Positions 18,246-27,724 of a DNA stretch of 64,000 nucleotides are shown piece by piece. A model generated the notes under the pieces. It had not been told where the DNA came from and did no database searches. It saw only the letters and a program-made list of their open reading frames with translations. The translations under genes were made by a program, and so were the position numbers. How positions within the stretch are numbered: the first letter of the stretch is position 1; each line of letters opens with the position of its first letter. Source of the stretch: Planctomycetota bacterium (GTDB lineage: Bacteria; Planctomycetota; UBA8742; UBA2392); contig JACKIE010000005.1 in assembly GCA_020638635.1 (NCBI GenBank), positions 124,001-188,000 on the forward strand. Reading direction: 5' to 3'.

Positions 18246-19238
18246 ATGAGCGGTGTTGATCGTCTGAACGTGCCCGAATTCGAACGACCCATCGTCGAGC
18301 TGGAAATGCGCATCGAAGGCCGGCGCATGGACCTGGCTAACGCCGACAAAGAGGACGACCGCAAGTTCATCCAGTCCGAAATCGACGAGCTCGAGAAAGA
18401 CCTCAGGAAACTCACCGATTCCGTGTTCGGCAACCTCGACCCCTGGGACCGCGTGCAGCTTTCGCGCCACCCCAACCGGCCCTTGACCAGTGACTACATC
18501 GGAGCATTGTTTGATGACTTCCAGGAGCTGCAGGGCGATCGCTCATACATGGACGACCCGGCCATCGTCACCGGCTTCGCCACCTTCGAGGGCACCAAGT
18601 GCATGGTGATGGGCCACCGCAAGGGCAAAACCCTGCAAGAGCGCCTGCGCTGCAACTTCGGCTGCGCCCACCCGGAAGGCTACCGTAAGGCCCTGCGCAA
18701 GATGAAGATGGCAGAGAAGTTCAAGCTGCCCATCATCAGCTTCATCAACACGCCCGGCGCATACCCGGGCATCGAGGCCGAAGAGCGCGGCCAGAGCCAG
18801 GCCATCGCGGAGGCGATCCGCGAGATGTCCGGCCTGCGCGTGCCGATCATTACCCTCACCATCGGCGAAGGCGGCAGCGGCGGTGCGCTCGGCATCGGCG
18901 TGGGCGACCGCTACCTGATCATGGAGAACGCCTACTACAGCGTGATCAGCCCCGAAGGCTGCGCGGCCATCCTGTGGCATGACGCCAAGAAGGCCAGCGA
19001 TGCCGCGCGCGTGCTGCGGCTGACGCCCAACGACTTGCTTGAGCTCGGCATCATGGACGAAGTCGTGCCCGAGCCCTACGGCGGCGCGCACCGCGACCCG
19101 CGCCGCACCTTCGACAACGTGCGCAGCTACCTGCTCAAGCACCTCAAGGAGCTGACGGCGCTCGACATCGAAGACCTGATGGAAAAGCGCTACCAGAAGC
19201 TGCGCGGCATGGGCAAGTACATCGAAGCCGCCGCGTAG
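18246..19238 (+). CDS. accA: acetyl-CoA carboxylase carboxyltransferase subunit alpha
   Basis: 330 residues, normal for AccA. It forms the carboxyltransferase with AccD and makes malonyl-CoA for fatty acid synthesis. It shows the helical N-terminus followed by the crotonase-fold core with GDRSYMDDPAIVTG, KGKTLQERLRCNFG, NTPGAYPGIEAEERGQ, GEGGSGGALGIG and SPEGCAAILW. ATG 18246 sits 5 nt after AGGAGG. No accD is visible. The TAG stop is shared with the start of a palindromic repeat. Confidence 0.98.
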   Translation: MSGVDRLNVPEFERPIVELEMRIEGRRMDLANADKEDDRKFIQSEIDELEKDLRKLTDSVFGNLDPWDRVQLSRHPNRPLTSDYIGALFDDFQELQGDRSYMDDPAIVTGFATFEGTKCMVMGHRKGKTLQERLRCNFGCAHPEGYRKALRKMKMAEKFKLPIISFINTPGAYPGIEAEERGQSQAIAEAIREMSGLRVPIITLTIGEGGSGGALGIGVGDRYLIMENAYYSVISPEGCAAILWHDAKKASDAARVLRLTPNDLLELGIMDEVVPEPYGGAHRDPRRTFDNVRSYLLKHLKELTALDIEDLMEKRYQKLRGMGKYIEAAA

Positions 19239-19288
19239 GGTCTGGCTCATTTTCTGCGCGCAGCGCGGAAAATGTGCCTGACCCTTTT
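19238..19288. repeat. GGGTC...GACCC palindrome, REP-like, doubling as terminator
   Basis: An imperfect long hairpin from GGGTCTGGCTCATTTTC (19238-19254) to GAAAATGTGCCTGACCC (19268-19284), ending in TTTT. Its left arm uses the G of the accA stop codon and its right end touches the opposing stop codon at 19287. The same GTGCCTGACCC-type consensus recurs twice inside the radical SAM gene. Confidence 0.75.
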
Positions 19289-19778
19289 ATGCGCTCCAGC
19301 GACGCACCGATTCCGCCACCAGCTTTGCGCGGCCGTGGAAGTACAGCGCGACGTAGGCCAGCACCGGTAGCGTGAACACGGCGCCCACGAACGCAAGCAC
19401 CGCTGTTTCCAGCTGCTTCTGGCCGCCGTGCAGCAGGGTGTCGGCGCCAACGAGGCCCGCAACGACGGTCGCTCCCAGCAGCGTCATGCAGCCGAAGAAC
19501 AACACACCCCAGAACCGGCGCTTGTGCTCGGCCGCCTGCAGCACCACGGTGCGGCGCGATTCCAGCAGGTCGCGCCCGTCGATGTTGTGCGGGCGCTGGC
19601 GCGGGTCCGAGTAAGGCACGGGTGAATTCGGCGCCGGCAGCAGCGCCAGGCCGCGCACGCCGCCCTCGCGGATGAACACCAGCTCGGCGTCGCAGTTGTC
19701 GCAGCGCATCACGTGCAGCTGTTCGGGCACGCGCAGGTGCGCGGCGCAGCAGGGGCAGAGATGGAGGTCCGGGCTCAT
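19287..19778 (-). CDS. zinc-ribbon membrane protein
   Basis: 163 residues. Two CXXC pairs at the N-terminus (CPCC near residue 8 and CDNC near 26) suggest a zinc ribbon. Hydrophobic segments at about 90-110 and 125-145 give two transmembrane helices. GGAG lies upstream of ATG 19778. The zinc ribbon plus short membrane domain is a common but uncharacterised design, so I do not assign a function. It converges on accA. Confidence 0.78.
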   Translation of the reverse strand: MSPDLHLCPCCAAHLRVPEQLHVMRCDNCDAELVFIREGGVRGLALLPAPNSPVPYSDPRQRPHNIDGRDLLESRRTVVLQAAEHKRRFWGVLFFGCMTLLGATVVAGLVGADTLLHGGQKQLETAVLAFVGAVFTLPVLAYVALYFHGRAKLVAESVRRWSA

Positions 19779-19809
19779 GGTCTGCTCCGGTTCCAGTATA
19801 TCCCGTCAA

Positions 19810-20421
19810 TCACTTCTTTGGCAGCTCGGCCCAGAACCAGCCGCGCAGGTCGCCGCTCGCGAAGCCGCGGGCCTGGTCATCGGGGTACTGCTCGGCCAGG
19901 ATCTGCTTCACTTCGGGCTTGAGCTGCTCATCCGTTCCGTGGCACTGCAGGCACATCTCGACCGCGACGATCGGCGAGGCCACACCCACACGGTCGCCGA
20001 GGTCGAACACCATGGGCTTGACCTCGGCGCCCTTCCTGCCGGCCGAGTCCTGCACCAATTGCTTGATCCAGTCGCGCGACGCGTTGGCCGGGTTGCGCAG
20101 CTTGTGGCTGGTGCGCCCGACCGCAAAGCCGACTTCTTTACCGGCCTCGTCGGTCAGGGGCTGGGCGACCTCGCGGCAGACTTTCACGGCTGCCGCGGGG
20201 CCACCTTCGGCCAGCGCGCCGGTGAGGCGCGGGATCAGCCGTTTACCCACGGCCTCGAAAGCGCCCTTGGCGCGGTCGCGATAGCCGACCAGTTCGGCCG
20301 GCGTCTCCTCGAAGCTGTAGGACTTCACGGGCGCGGGCGCCTGGTTGGCTTCCTGGTGGACACAGGCGGCGGTGAAGAACAGTGCGGAAGCGAAGGCAAA
20401 GGTCAGGGTCAGTGCGCGCAT
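19810..20421 (-). CDS. DUF3365-like haem lipoprotein
   Basis: 203 residues. The signal peptide ends in the lipobox FTAAC, so Cys20 is lipidated. The body resembles DUF3365 (Tll0287-type) haem sensor domains. A single c-type haem motif CLQCH lies near residue 157, with the next residues GTDEQ. The protein should sit in the periplasm and bind one haem, perhaps as a redox or gas sensor or electron carrier. GGAGGAG precedes the start. Family assignment is from memory. Confidence 0.85.
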   Translation of the reverse strand: MRALTLTFAFASALFFTAACVHQEANQAPAPVKSYSFEETPAELVGYRDRAKGAFEAVGKRLIPRLTGALAEGGPAAAVKVCREVAQPLTDEAGKEVGFAVGRTSHKLRNPANASRDWIKQLVQDSAGRKGAEVKPMVFDLGDRVGVASPIVAVEMCLQCHGTDEQLKPEVKQILAEQYPDDQARGFASGDLRGWFWAELPKK

Positions 20422-20442
20422 GGGAACTCCTCCGGCCGCATG

Positions 20443-22932
20443 CTAGTCGGAACGCCCCAGCCATGGAATCACGTCCAGCGTGCCGTCGGCGCCGATCTGC
20501 AGGGTGATCGCGCCGTGCTGCCAGGTTTTCCAGACGGCGGCGCCCGAGGCCTGATAGGCCTGCATGGAAGCCTCGGCCGGGAAGGTGTCGCGGGCGGATA
20601 GAATCACGTGCGCCGGGCGCAGGCGCTGCAGTAGGCTGTCCAGGCCTTCCACGTGGCTACCCTGGTGGGGGGCGAACAGCACGTCGGCGCCTTGCAGGTG
20701 GGGGACCACGCCGGCCAGGCCATCGGATTCGACGTCGCTGGGCAGCAGCACCCGGCGTTCGCGCGCCTGCAGCTCAAGCACCAGGCCGCCGTCGTTGCGG
20801 CGCGCTTCTTCGTTCATGATGGCGCGGGCGAAGGCCGCGTCAGGCCAAAGGCAGCGCAGGTTGAGGCCCTTCGCCAGCTGCAGAGTCTCGCCGCGCTTCA
20901 GCACGCCAACCTCAGCGCGCTGTTGCAGCCAGGCAAGCAATTCGGCGCCGACGGCGTCGTCGGCAAACACTTCGGAAACGTAGACGCGCCCCACAGGGAA
21001 GCGCTCGAACAACTGCGGCAGGCCGTTGACGTGGTCGGCGTCGGCGTGACTGATCAGCAGCACATCGATGTGGTCGCGGCCGCGCTGCCACAAGTAGGGG
21101 GCCAGCACGCGCTCGCCGACGCCGCCCATGCTGGTGCTGCCGCAGTCCAGCACGGCACAGGGGCCGCCCGCCACTTCGAATACCACGCACTGCCCCTGGC
21201 CGACGTCAAGCGCCGTGACGCGCGCGGGGCCCGGCTGCTCGGAGTGCGCTAGCGACAGCACCGGCAACACGCACAGCCACACCAGCCAGCCCGCGGCGCC
21301 CAGCACACGCGGCAGGCCCAGGCGCGGCGCGACGATCAGCACCAGCAGTGCCGCGTAGTAACCGGCCAGCCACCACTCGGGCGGCGCGGGCAGAAACAGG
21401 TGGCCGCCGGGCACGGCGGCGAACGCGCCGGCGATCAGCTCAAGCAGGCCGGCCAGCATCGACAACACCCACGCCAGCGCCGCGCCGACAAACGGCAGCG
21501 CCGCAAGCGGCAGCAACAGCGCCGTACCCAGCATGGCGGTCAGCAGCGGCCCTACCAGCAGGTTGGTGATCAGCATGGAGGGGCTGACCACGTGCACCGA
21601 GTACGCAAGCAGGGGCCAAGTGCACAGCCCGACGGCGAACGAGATACGCAACGACGCGCCCAGCCAGTCGCGCGCGACCTCCAGCGGCCGGCGCGTGACA
21701 CGCGCCGACGCGCTCAAAGGCCGGCGTGTGCGCAACGCCGGGGCGACTACCAAGATGCCGAGCACAGCCAGATAACTGAGCTGGAAGCCGAGCTCGGCCA
21801 CGTCGCCGGGATTGATCGCCAGCGCCACCAGCGCGCTGGCACCCAGCACGTTCAGCGGGTCCGGCCGACGCAGCAGCACTTTGCCCAGCGCGTAGATCAC
21901 CACCATGATGACGGCGCGCAGCACGCTGGGCTGCACGCCGGTAACGAACAGATAGGCCAGCGCGACCAGCCCGGCCACACCCCAGCCCCAGCGTGGGTCT
22001 ACACCCAGCACGCGCAGCACCAGCAGCACCGAGGCCGCCAGCAGGCCCACGTGCAGACCGCTGACCACCAGCAGGTGCACGGTGCCCGAGCGCACGAAGA
22101 TCGAGCGCTGTGCGGGCGTCAGGTTGCCGCGCTCGCCCAGCAACGTTGCGCCGAGAATCGCCGCGCGTTCACGCGGCATGCGCGAGCCCACCAGCTCGTG
22201 GAACCTGCGGTGCATCCAGGGGGCCAGGTTGCGCGGGTCCCAGCTTGAGGGCTCGGCCAGCACTTGCACCTGGTCCGGCGACTTCAGTGTCAGGGTGTGC
22301 GAGATGCCGCGTTGCAGGTAGCGCGCCCGGCTGTCGAGCTCGCCGGGGTTGCCCGCGCGTCGCGGCTGGCGCAGGCGGCCGAGCAGGCTGACGCGCGAGT
22401 TGATCGCGACCGTCGTTTCCGGCGGCGCGTAGACTTTCAGCAGGCCGGTGGCGTCTCGCCCGAGGTCGGGCAAACGCTCCACGTGCAGCAGGAAGGACAC
22501 GTTCTGGCGCGGGTCGGCGCCGACCGGGAAGTCGGGCTCGGGGCGCGGGTTCTCGGGGTACTCGAAGGCGGCCGGGTCGCGCTGCACGTAGTCGCCGCCT
22601 TCGATGATGGTGCCTTCCACCCGCACCAGGTCGGCCTCGGCGTGGAAGATCAACGACAGGTCGTCGGGCGAAGGCCTCATGCGCACGGAGGTGTAGGCCG
22701 CGAACAGGCCCGCCACGGCCAGGCAGGTCAGCAGCGCCGCCGGGCTGTGGCGTTTCTGCTTCGCCAGCACCAGCGCGGTTGCGCCCGCAAGCGCGCCGGC
22801 GATGAACAGTGCGACATCAAGCCAGCCGGGCAGCGCGAACAACATCGCCACTCCGCAGCCTGCCACTGCGCCGATGCCCGCCAGCAGGGCAGGCCGGCGC
22901 GGGTGCGCAAGCGGTTTGTCGAGGGCTTCCAT
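20443..22932 (-). CDS. comEC: ComEC/Rec2 family DNA internalisation protein
   Basis: 829 residues. Three parts: an N-terminal membrane/OB-like region (DUF4131-type), a central competence domain with many transmembrane segments (about residues 220-500), and a C-terminal metallo-beta-lactamase-like domain with LDVGQGQ, DCGS and the metal motif HADADH near residue 627. ComEC makes the inner-membrane channel for single-stranded DNA in natural transformation. I use ATG 22932 and not GTG 22944; neither has a strong ribosome site. No comEA or comF is next to it. Confidence 0.93.
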   Translation of the reverse strand: MEALDKPLAHPRRPALLAGIGAVAGCGVAMLFALPGWLDVALFIAGALAGATALVLAKQKRHSPAALLTCLAVAGLFAAYTSVRMRPSPDDLSLIFHAEADLVRVEGTIIEGGDYVQRDPAAFEYPENPRPEPDFPVGADPRQNVSFLLHVERLPDLGRDATGLLKVYAPPETTVAINSRVSLLGRLRQPRRAGNPGELDSRARYLQRGISHTLTLKSPDQVQVLAEPSSWDPRNLAPWMHRRFHELVGSRMPRERAAILGATLLGERGNLTPAQRSIFVRSGTVHLLVVSGLHVGLLAASVLLVLRVLGVDPRWGWGVAGLVALAYLFVTGVQPSVLRAVIMVVIYALGKVLLRRPDPLNVLGASALVALAINPGDVAELGFQLSYLAVLGILVVAPALRTRRPLSASARVTRRPLEVARDWLGASLRISFAVGLCTWPLLAYSVHVVSPSMLITNLLVGPLLTAMLGTALLLPLAALPFVGAALAWVLSMLAGLLELIAGAFAAVPGGHLFLPAPPEWWLAGYYAALLVLIVAPRLGLPRVLGAAGWLVWLCVLPVLSLAHSEQPGPARVTALDVGQGQCVVFEVAGGPCAVLDCGSTSMGGVGERVLAPYLWQRGRDHIDVLLISHADADHVNGLPQLFERFPVGRVYVSEVFADDAVGAELLAWLQQRAEVGVLKRGETLQLAKGLNLRCLWPDAAFARAIMNEEARRNDGGLVLELQARERRVLLPSDVESDGLAGVVPHLQGADVLFAPHQGSHVEGLDSLLQRLRPAHVILSARDTFPAEASMQAYQASGAAVWKTWQHGAITLQIGADGTLDVIPWLGRSD

Positions 22933-23038
22933 GCGGCCGTGCACTCTAGCTTGCGACGGTGCTACCCGAAAACTTGAACCCAGATGACATGATGAGGGAC
23001 TGATTAACTACCCCCGAATCCAGCCCGAGGAGACCGAA

Positions 23039-23707
23039 ATGAAACGGTTGATGCTTTGCACGTTGAGCCTTGCCATTCTTTCCAGCTGCGCCTACAGAGC
23101 CGACAGAGCGGGCGATTCGGACGAATCGACGATCGAGATGTACCGGGCAGACGCCAGCAATGGCGGCCCGTCCCAGGTGCCGAACCATGCCAACTTGAAC
23201 CAGGACATCCGCGGGCGCTATGAAGGCCTCACCACAGAAGCGCCGCTGGAGCACGCGGACCTGCGCATCGAGCGCTCGGGCTGGATCCGGGTGGACACCA
23301 AGAACGAGCTGCAGGCTTCAACCAAGCTGCGCCGCATGGCCGCGCAGTTCGACGCCACGGTGATGTCGTTCAACGACCACGCAGTGAGTTTCAAAATGCC
23401 CTCGGCCAGAATCGAGACCCTGCTGGAAGTGCTGGAAAAAACAGAGGGCTGGGACATCGACGAGTTCGACTTCAGCGCCTGGGACCGCACCGGCGAGTAT
23501 TACTCGGTTGAAGCACGGATCGAGTCCGCCAACGCCGTGAAGGCGCGCCTGATGAAACTGTTGGAGTCGGCGGCTACGGTGGACGAGGTGCTCAAGATCC
23601 ATGGCAAGCTTGAGTCGGTGCAGAAAGAACTGGACGGCTACAACGGCGTGATGCGCGACATCCAGCTGCGAGCCGGGCGCGTGGATGTGGCCATATTGTT
23701 CGATTAA
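23039..23707 (+). CDS. DUF4349-like lipoprotein
   Basis: 222 residues. Signal peptide ends at LSSC, giving a lipid-anchored Cys17. The body shows the DUF4349 pattern: ADLRIERSGWIRVDTKN, VMSFNDHAVSFKMPSARIETLLEVL, and a long helical hairpin ending in the ERMDxxK-like GKLESVQKELDGY. This family is usually found in the envelope of bacteria with unknown role. GAGGAG precedes the ATG. No C-terminal transmembrane helix is seen, unlike many members. Confidence 0.83.
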   Translation: MKRLMLCTLSLAILSSCAYRADRAGDSDESTIEMYRADASNGGPSQVPNHANLNQDIRGRYEGLTTEAPLEHADLRIERSGWIRVDTKNELQASTKLRRMAAQFDATVMSFNDHAVSFKMPSARIETLLEVLEKTEGWDIDEFDFSAWDRTGEYYSVEARIESANAVKARLMKLLESAATVDEVLKIHGKLESVQKELDGYNGVMRDIQLRAGRVDVAILFD

Positions 23708-23713
23708 ACAAAC

Positions 23714-23735
23714 CGGGCCGCCCGCGGGCGGCCCG
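23714..23735. terminator. GC-rich hairpin between converging genes
   Basis: CGGGCCGCC (23714-23722) pairs with GGGCGGCCCG (23726-23735). There is no U-tract, so the terminator role is likely but not sure. Confidence 0.5.
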
Positions 23736-23752
23736 ATGGGTCAGATGGTTGG

Positions 23753-25498
23753 TCAGGTGGCCCACGTACGCCAACTGCCTGGTACAAACTTGGCCGTGGT
23801 GTTGTAGGCGCGCAGGAAGTAGGGCGGCATGGTCACTGTCATGCGGTAGTCCCAGTCGTAGTTACGACGGTAGTAGGTATTGCCGTTGCCACCGCCGTAG
23901 CTGCCTTGGCAGATCAAACCGCCGCAGTACCACATTTCACCGAGAGGGCCGGTACCGGACGTGTAGCCGTAGTTCCGGGTTGGCGCCAGGCGGCCGAGGG
24001 CCAGGTACACACCGTCCATGCAGTAGTCGGCGTTAGCGCTCTTGATGTCCGGCCAGTCGTGGTCCGGGATCGTCTCTCCCGCAACATTACCTGAGACGCG
24101 TTGTGCTGAGGGAAGAGGATTCCACCAGGTCGGGGTGGGGTGGATTTCCGTCTTGGACATCACGCCCAGCATTTCCTTCATGTTCATGGCTTCGTCGCTC
24201 TGCTTGCCCGTGGCGCTGTCGTTGAAGAAGCGGCGCAGGTTAGGGTTGTCCAGGTTGCCCTGGTACGCGATGCACTGCTTGACGATGATGCGGTGGTCAC
24301 AGACGATGCTGACGCGGCGATCAAAAATCGTGCCGCTCAGCAGCAGGATGCGGGAGTATCCGCTGGGCACCCCGTAGCCGCCGTCGTTGGCAAAGATGTC
24401 GTAGTCGGCGCCTCCCACGTTGTTGCCCGTGTAGTTCTGGGTGAACCCATTGGTGGCTGAGCCGCCGAACAGGGAGTCGCGGTTCCAAGGCGCGCCGGTG
24501 ATCGGACCGCCCGCAATGCCTGATGCAGGACCACTCTGGATGTAGATCACGCCTTCGTCGGGAATCGGCAGCGTTTCGGATACCCATTCGTAGTCGGTGT
24601 TCACAAGCCGCGGATTGGCGCCGGACGTGTTGCCGTAGTCCACAACACCGTCGTCGGGATCAACCCAGCTGTCGGCTGTGTCGTCAACTCGCCCTGGGTT
24701 GGTGGGAATCGTACCGTTGCCGGCCGTGCTGGTCTTGCGCCGAACGTACCAGCGCGTGAAGTTCGTCCCGTTCAGGATGATCTCCATCGTGTTCTCTGCG
24801 AACACGTAGCCGGTGGTCTCGGCCACGGTCTTCATGTAGTCCCATTCCGTCAAGTCCAACGGGAAGGGGATCGCGCCCACGGCGATCGGCGGCTCGTTCG
24901 GGAACACATCGTTCAGTGTCTCGCCGGAGGTGATGCTGTAGCTTCCAACCAGCTCGGTTCGCCCATAAATGCGGGCACCGGTGTAGGGGACGTACAGGTT
25001 GCCGTTATTGTAGTAGTTACCTACGCACTTGTAGTCCTTACCAAGAGTGGAGGAACCGCCCGCGAACACAGAGTAGTCGCTGAAGCTCGCGACCTTCAAG
25101 GTGTACTCGACAAAGCGGGTCTTCCCTGATGCCGTAGCGGCGGCACGCACCCGGGCGCGCGGTACCGAGTCGCCGGGATAGCGCAGCGCGGTGATGTTCA
25201 CATTGGTGCCATTGACCGACACGACCCCTACGTTGGTCCAAGTCGTGTCGCTGACCCAACTCCAGTCGTCCTGGACGCCCTTGATCAGCGTAAACCGGCC
25301 GCGCACGGTCTCGACGCCGGCCTCGCACGCGATCATGAGGCGCACGTCAATGCCGTTGCGCACGGTCCGAAGCCGCTGGATGGTGGACATGGACAGGATG
25401 GACATGCCGGCGACGGTGACCATCACGAAGAACAACATCGCCGTGGCGAGAAGACCGCCGCGACGGTGGTTCCGGAAACTCCGCGCAGAACAACGCAT
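23753..25498 (-). CDS. PilX-like exported protein, paralogue A
   Basis: 581 residues. The N-terminus has a basic stretch, then GGLLATAMLFFVMVTVAGMS and SILSMSTIQRL, a type III signal/prepilin-like hydrophobic helix. IACEAGVETVRGRF follows, where a Glu marks the pilin-like N-terminal helix. This resembles PilX or similar minor pilins. The remaining 520 residues are a large beta-rich exported region ending in KFVPGSWRTWAT. The tandem gene at 25690 is a clear paralogue: same N-terminus, same length class, same C-terminal ending. A role at a pilus tip is inference. Confidence 0.8.
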   Translation of the reverse strand: MRCSARSFRNHRRGGLLATAMLFFVMVTVAGMSILSMSTIQRLRTVRNGIDVRLMIACEAGVETVRGRFTLIKGVQDDWSWVSDTTWTNVGVVSVNGTNVNITALRYPGDSVPRARVRAAATASGKTRFVEYTLKVASFSDYSVFAGGSSTLGKDYKCVGNYYNNGNLYVPYTGARIYGRTELVGSYSITSGETLNDVFPNEPPIAVGAIPFPLDLTEWDYMKTVAETTGYVFAENTMEIILNGTNFTRWYVRRKTSTAGNGTIPTNPGRVDDTADSWVDPDDGVVDYGNTSGANPRLVNTDYEWVSETLPIPDEGVIYIQSGPASGIAGGPITGAPWNRDSLFGGSATNGFTQNYTGNNVGGADYDIFANDGGYGVPSGYSRILLLSGTIFDRRVSIVCDHRIIVKQCIAYQGNLDNPNLRRFFNDSATGKQSDEAMNMKEMLGVMSKTEIHPTPTWWNPLPSAQRVSGNVAGETIPDHDWPDIKSANADYCMDGVYLALGRLAPTRNYGYTSGTGPLGEMWYCGGLICQGSYGGGNGNTYYRRNYDWDYRMTVTMPPYFLRAYNTTAKFVPGSWRTWAT

Positions 25499-25532
25499 GG
25501 TTGGTCCCTTGGCTCAGTGGTTACAGCAGGAA

Positions 25533-25560
25533 ATATTACACATAGCTGACCGCGTGTCAA
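25533..25560 (-). promoter_or_regulatory. sigma-70-type promoter for paralogue A
   Basis: On the minus strand TTGACA (25560-25555) and TAATAT (25538-25533) are 16 bp apart, ending 35 nt before the ATG at 25498. This is a near-consensus promoter and shows that the two paralogues are transcribed separately. Confidence 0.7.
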
Positions 25561-25635
25561 ATAAATGCACTATATTCCGTCCAGAAACCTGACAAATCGA
25601 ACGCCCCGGTTGATTGGCCCCCGGCAGGAAAGCAG

Positions 25636-25667
25636 CGCAGCCGCAGGCCAAGGGGCCTGCGGCTGCG
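25636..25667 (-). terminator. perfect 14-bp hairpin after paralogue B
   Basis: CGCAGCCGCAGGCC (25636-25649) pairs exactly with the 25654-25667 arm over an AAGG loop. It lies 22 bp past the stop codon of the gene at 25690, so it terminates that minus-strand message; no strong U-tract. Confidence 0.7.
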
Positions 25668-25689
25668 TCGGCTTGACTCCCAGCTGGGA

Positions 25690-27510
25690 TCAAGTGTTCC
25701 AGGTGCGCCAGCTACCCGGCACGAAGGTGGCGGAAACGTTGTACGAGCTCAAGAAGAAGGGGGGCGTAGTCTCCTGCAAGCGCCAGTCCCAGTCGTAGTG
25801 CACGTAGGACCAGCAGTTTTCCGTGTAATACGTCGTGTACAGTGAAATCAAGCCGCCGGAGAACCACACCTCCTGGGTCGGCGCCCAAGAGTGGTAGTAG
25901 TTGTCACCGCAAGAGCGAGTACCCAGGAACACGCCGTCCAGGGCATTCTGGTTGGCAAGGTGGCCACTGTCGCCGGCGATGTTGGTGACGCACTGGGCCC
26001 CGGGCAGCAGATTCCAGTAGCGGTAAGCCATGTTGATGTCGCCGCCGCCCAGGTACGTACCCGACTTGGCGGCCTGGTTAGACCAACGTTCACGGGAAAT
26101 CACACCAAGCATCTCCGGAATCGCGGTCGCCGCGGTGCTGGTTTTGTTCGCTTCGCGCCGCAGGTTCGGGTTGTTCACCAGCGAGTTGTAGGTGATGTTG
26201 TCGCGGATCACCACGTTCACGCCGTCGCCGCAGATCGTCACGCGGCGGTTGGTCAGACGGCCGCTCAGCAGCACAAGGGGGGTGCGGCCGGTGTCGGTGC
26301 GGCTCCAGGGCGTATTGCGCTGCAGGTCACCGTGGGCGATGCCCTGCTGGGTGAAGCGGTTCATGTCGGAAGCATGCTGGCTGTCTTTCATCACGCCTTC
26401 CGAAGCAGGCGAGCCGAGCTTGATGTAGATGGCGCCATTGTCGGGAATATTGCGGGTCTCCCATGCCAGCTCGTACCAGGTGTTCTGCACGCTGGAGTGC
26501 GCGGTCCCGAGGGTCGCCGCGTTGTCCCATGCACGGGGGGCGCCGTGGATGTTCAACGCGCCGCGCGCAAAGGCATCGCTGCCGTTCACGCCGCCCGTGT
26601 TGATCCAGCCGCCGTTCCATGCCAAGTTCGTGGATGGGATCAGTCCGTACAGTGCCCCACCCGGGTAGCCGGTGGGGGCGGTGGTGGCGCTCCAGCTCGG
26701 TACTGTGGCGTTCAGACCTCCGGCCGAGTTGCGGCGCACGAAAATACGGCGGTACTGCGTGCCCATCAGCTGAATCTCGAGCGTGTTTTCGTAGTAGGTA
26801 TGGTCTTCGGTCAGGTAGGGCTGCTTGGCGCCGTTTTCGATGGCACTGTAGTTGGCGACGTCATCAGGCATGCTGATTACCGGGATGCCCTGTTGATTGC
26901 CCTTCAGGTAGGTGTACGAATCGAGGTCGGAGTTGCCCGACTTCGTGAAAACACCCGATGTCCACGCATTACCGAAAAACTGTGTACCGGTTGCGCCGAA
27001 GTTGCAGCTGCCCACCGAATAGAAGTTGCCCACGCACTTGAAGTAGCCCCAGTTGCTCGCTCCGGCTTCGCCGATGAACACGGCGTAGTCGCTGAACGCG
27101 GCAACCTTGATCGTGTATTCAACCCAGCGCGTCTTGCCGCTGGCTGTAGCCCAGCCCCGAATACGCGCGCGCGGCACCGACGGGTCCGTGAAGCGTCGTG
27201 CTTCCACGTTGACGGCTGTACCATTGACGTTCACCACGGCAACGCTGGTCCATGTCGTGTCGCTTAGCCAACCCCAGTTTTCCTGCACACCGGCGACCAG
27301 GGTGAAACGTCCTCGCACCGTTTCCACGGCTGCCTCGCAGGCGATCATCAGGCGCACGTCTATGCCATTGCGCACTGTCTTGAGGCGTTGGATGGTTGAC
27401 ATGGAAAGGATGGACATACCGGCGACGGTGACCACCACAAAAAACAGCATGGCGGTGGCCAGGATGCCGCCGCGGTGCGACTGGCGGCGCAAGCTGAAGC
27501 GTGCACGCAT
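25690..27510 (-). CDS. PilX-like exported protein, paralogue B
   Basis: 606 residues. N-terminal signal segment GGILATAMLFFVVVTVAGMS, then SILSMSTIQRLKTVRNGIDV and IACEAAVETVRGRF, matching paralogue A almost residue for residue over the first 70 positions. The central region diverges and is beta-rich with many Trp, Tyr and Asn. It ends FVPGSWRTWNT, like paralogue A. It precedes paralogue A on the same strand, with its own promoter and terminator. Probably a minor pilin or a surface protein delivered by a pilin-like path; function unproven. Confidence 0.8.
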   Translation of the reverse strand: MRARFSLRRQSHRGGILATAMLFFVVVTVAGMSILSMSTIQRLKTVRNGIDVRLMIACEAAVETVRGRFTLVAGVQENWGWLSDTTWTSVAVVNVNGTAVNVEARRFTDPSVPRARIRGWATASGKTRWVEYTIKVAAFSDYAVFIGEAGASNWGYFKCVGNFYSVGSCNFGATGTQFFGNAWTSGVFTKSGNSDLDSYTYLKGNQQGIPVISMPDDVANYSAIENGAKQPYLTEDHTYYENTLEIQLMGTQYRRIFVRRNSAGGLNATVPSWSATTAPTGYPGGALYGLIPSTNLAWNGGWINTGGVNGSDAFARGALNIHGAPRAWDNAATLGTAHSSVQNTWYELAWETRNIPDNGAIYIKLGSPASEGVMKDSQHASDMNRFTQQGIAHGDLQRNTPWSRTDTGRTPLVLLSGRLTNRRVTICGDGVNVVIRDNITYNSLVNNPNLRREANKTSTAATAIPEMLGVISRERWSNQAAKSGTYLGGGDINMAYRYWNLLPGAQCVTNIAGDSGHLANQNALDGVFLGTRSCGDNYYHSWAPTQEVWFSGGLISLYTTYYTENCWSYVHYDWDWRLQETTPPFFLSSYNVSATFVPGSWRTWNT

Positions 27511-27548
27511 GTGTGACTCGCTCTCGATTGAAATAGTTTAGTGCCCCA

Positions 27549-27577
27549 AGCATATCCCCCAACATGACATTGTGCAA
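27549..27577 (-). promoter_or_regulatory. candidate promoter for paralogue B
   Basis: Minus-strand TTGCAC (27577-27572), 17-bp spacer, TATGCT (27554-27549), 39 nt before the ATG at 27510. Confidence 0.5.
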
Positions 27578-27666
27578 GAAACACTGTCAGATTCCCGTAC
27601 TTCGCGGATTGTGCCGGGAGTTTCGACACAACTGCAGCCTGTGGAGCCCGTTTCAACCGTGGCAGG

Positions 27667-27694
27667 TTGTTGGCGTGCGGGGGCGGCCTATGAT
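27667..27694 (+). promoter_or_regulatory. candidate promoter for the ECF sigma operon
   Basis: TTGTTG (27667-27672), 16-bp spacer, TATGAT (27689-27694). Its transcript would begin near 27701, supporting the GTG start at 27725. Confidence 0.5.
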
Positions 27695-27724
27695 ACCGGT
27701 CGCTGTTCCTTTTTGGCGAGACCG

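Noticed and set aside
27572..27724. Longer start for the ECF sigma factor (GTG 27572)
   Set aside because: It lies on the -35 box of the divergent gene and would precede the promoter at 27667; the extra residues are not sigma-like.
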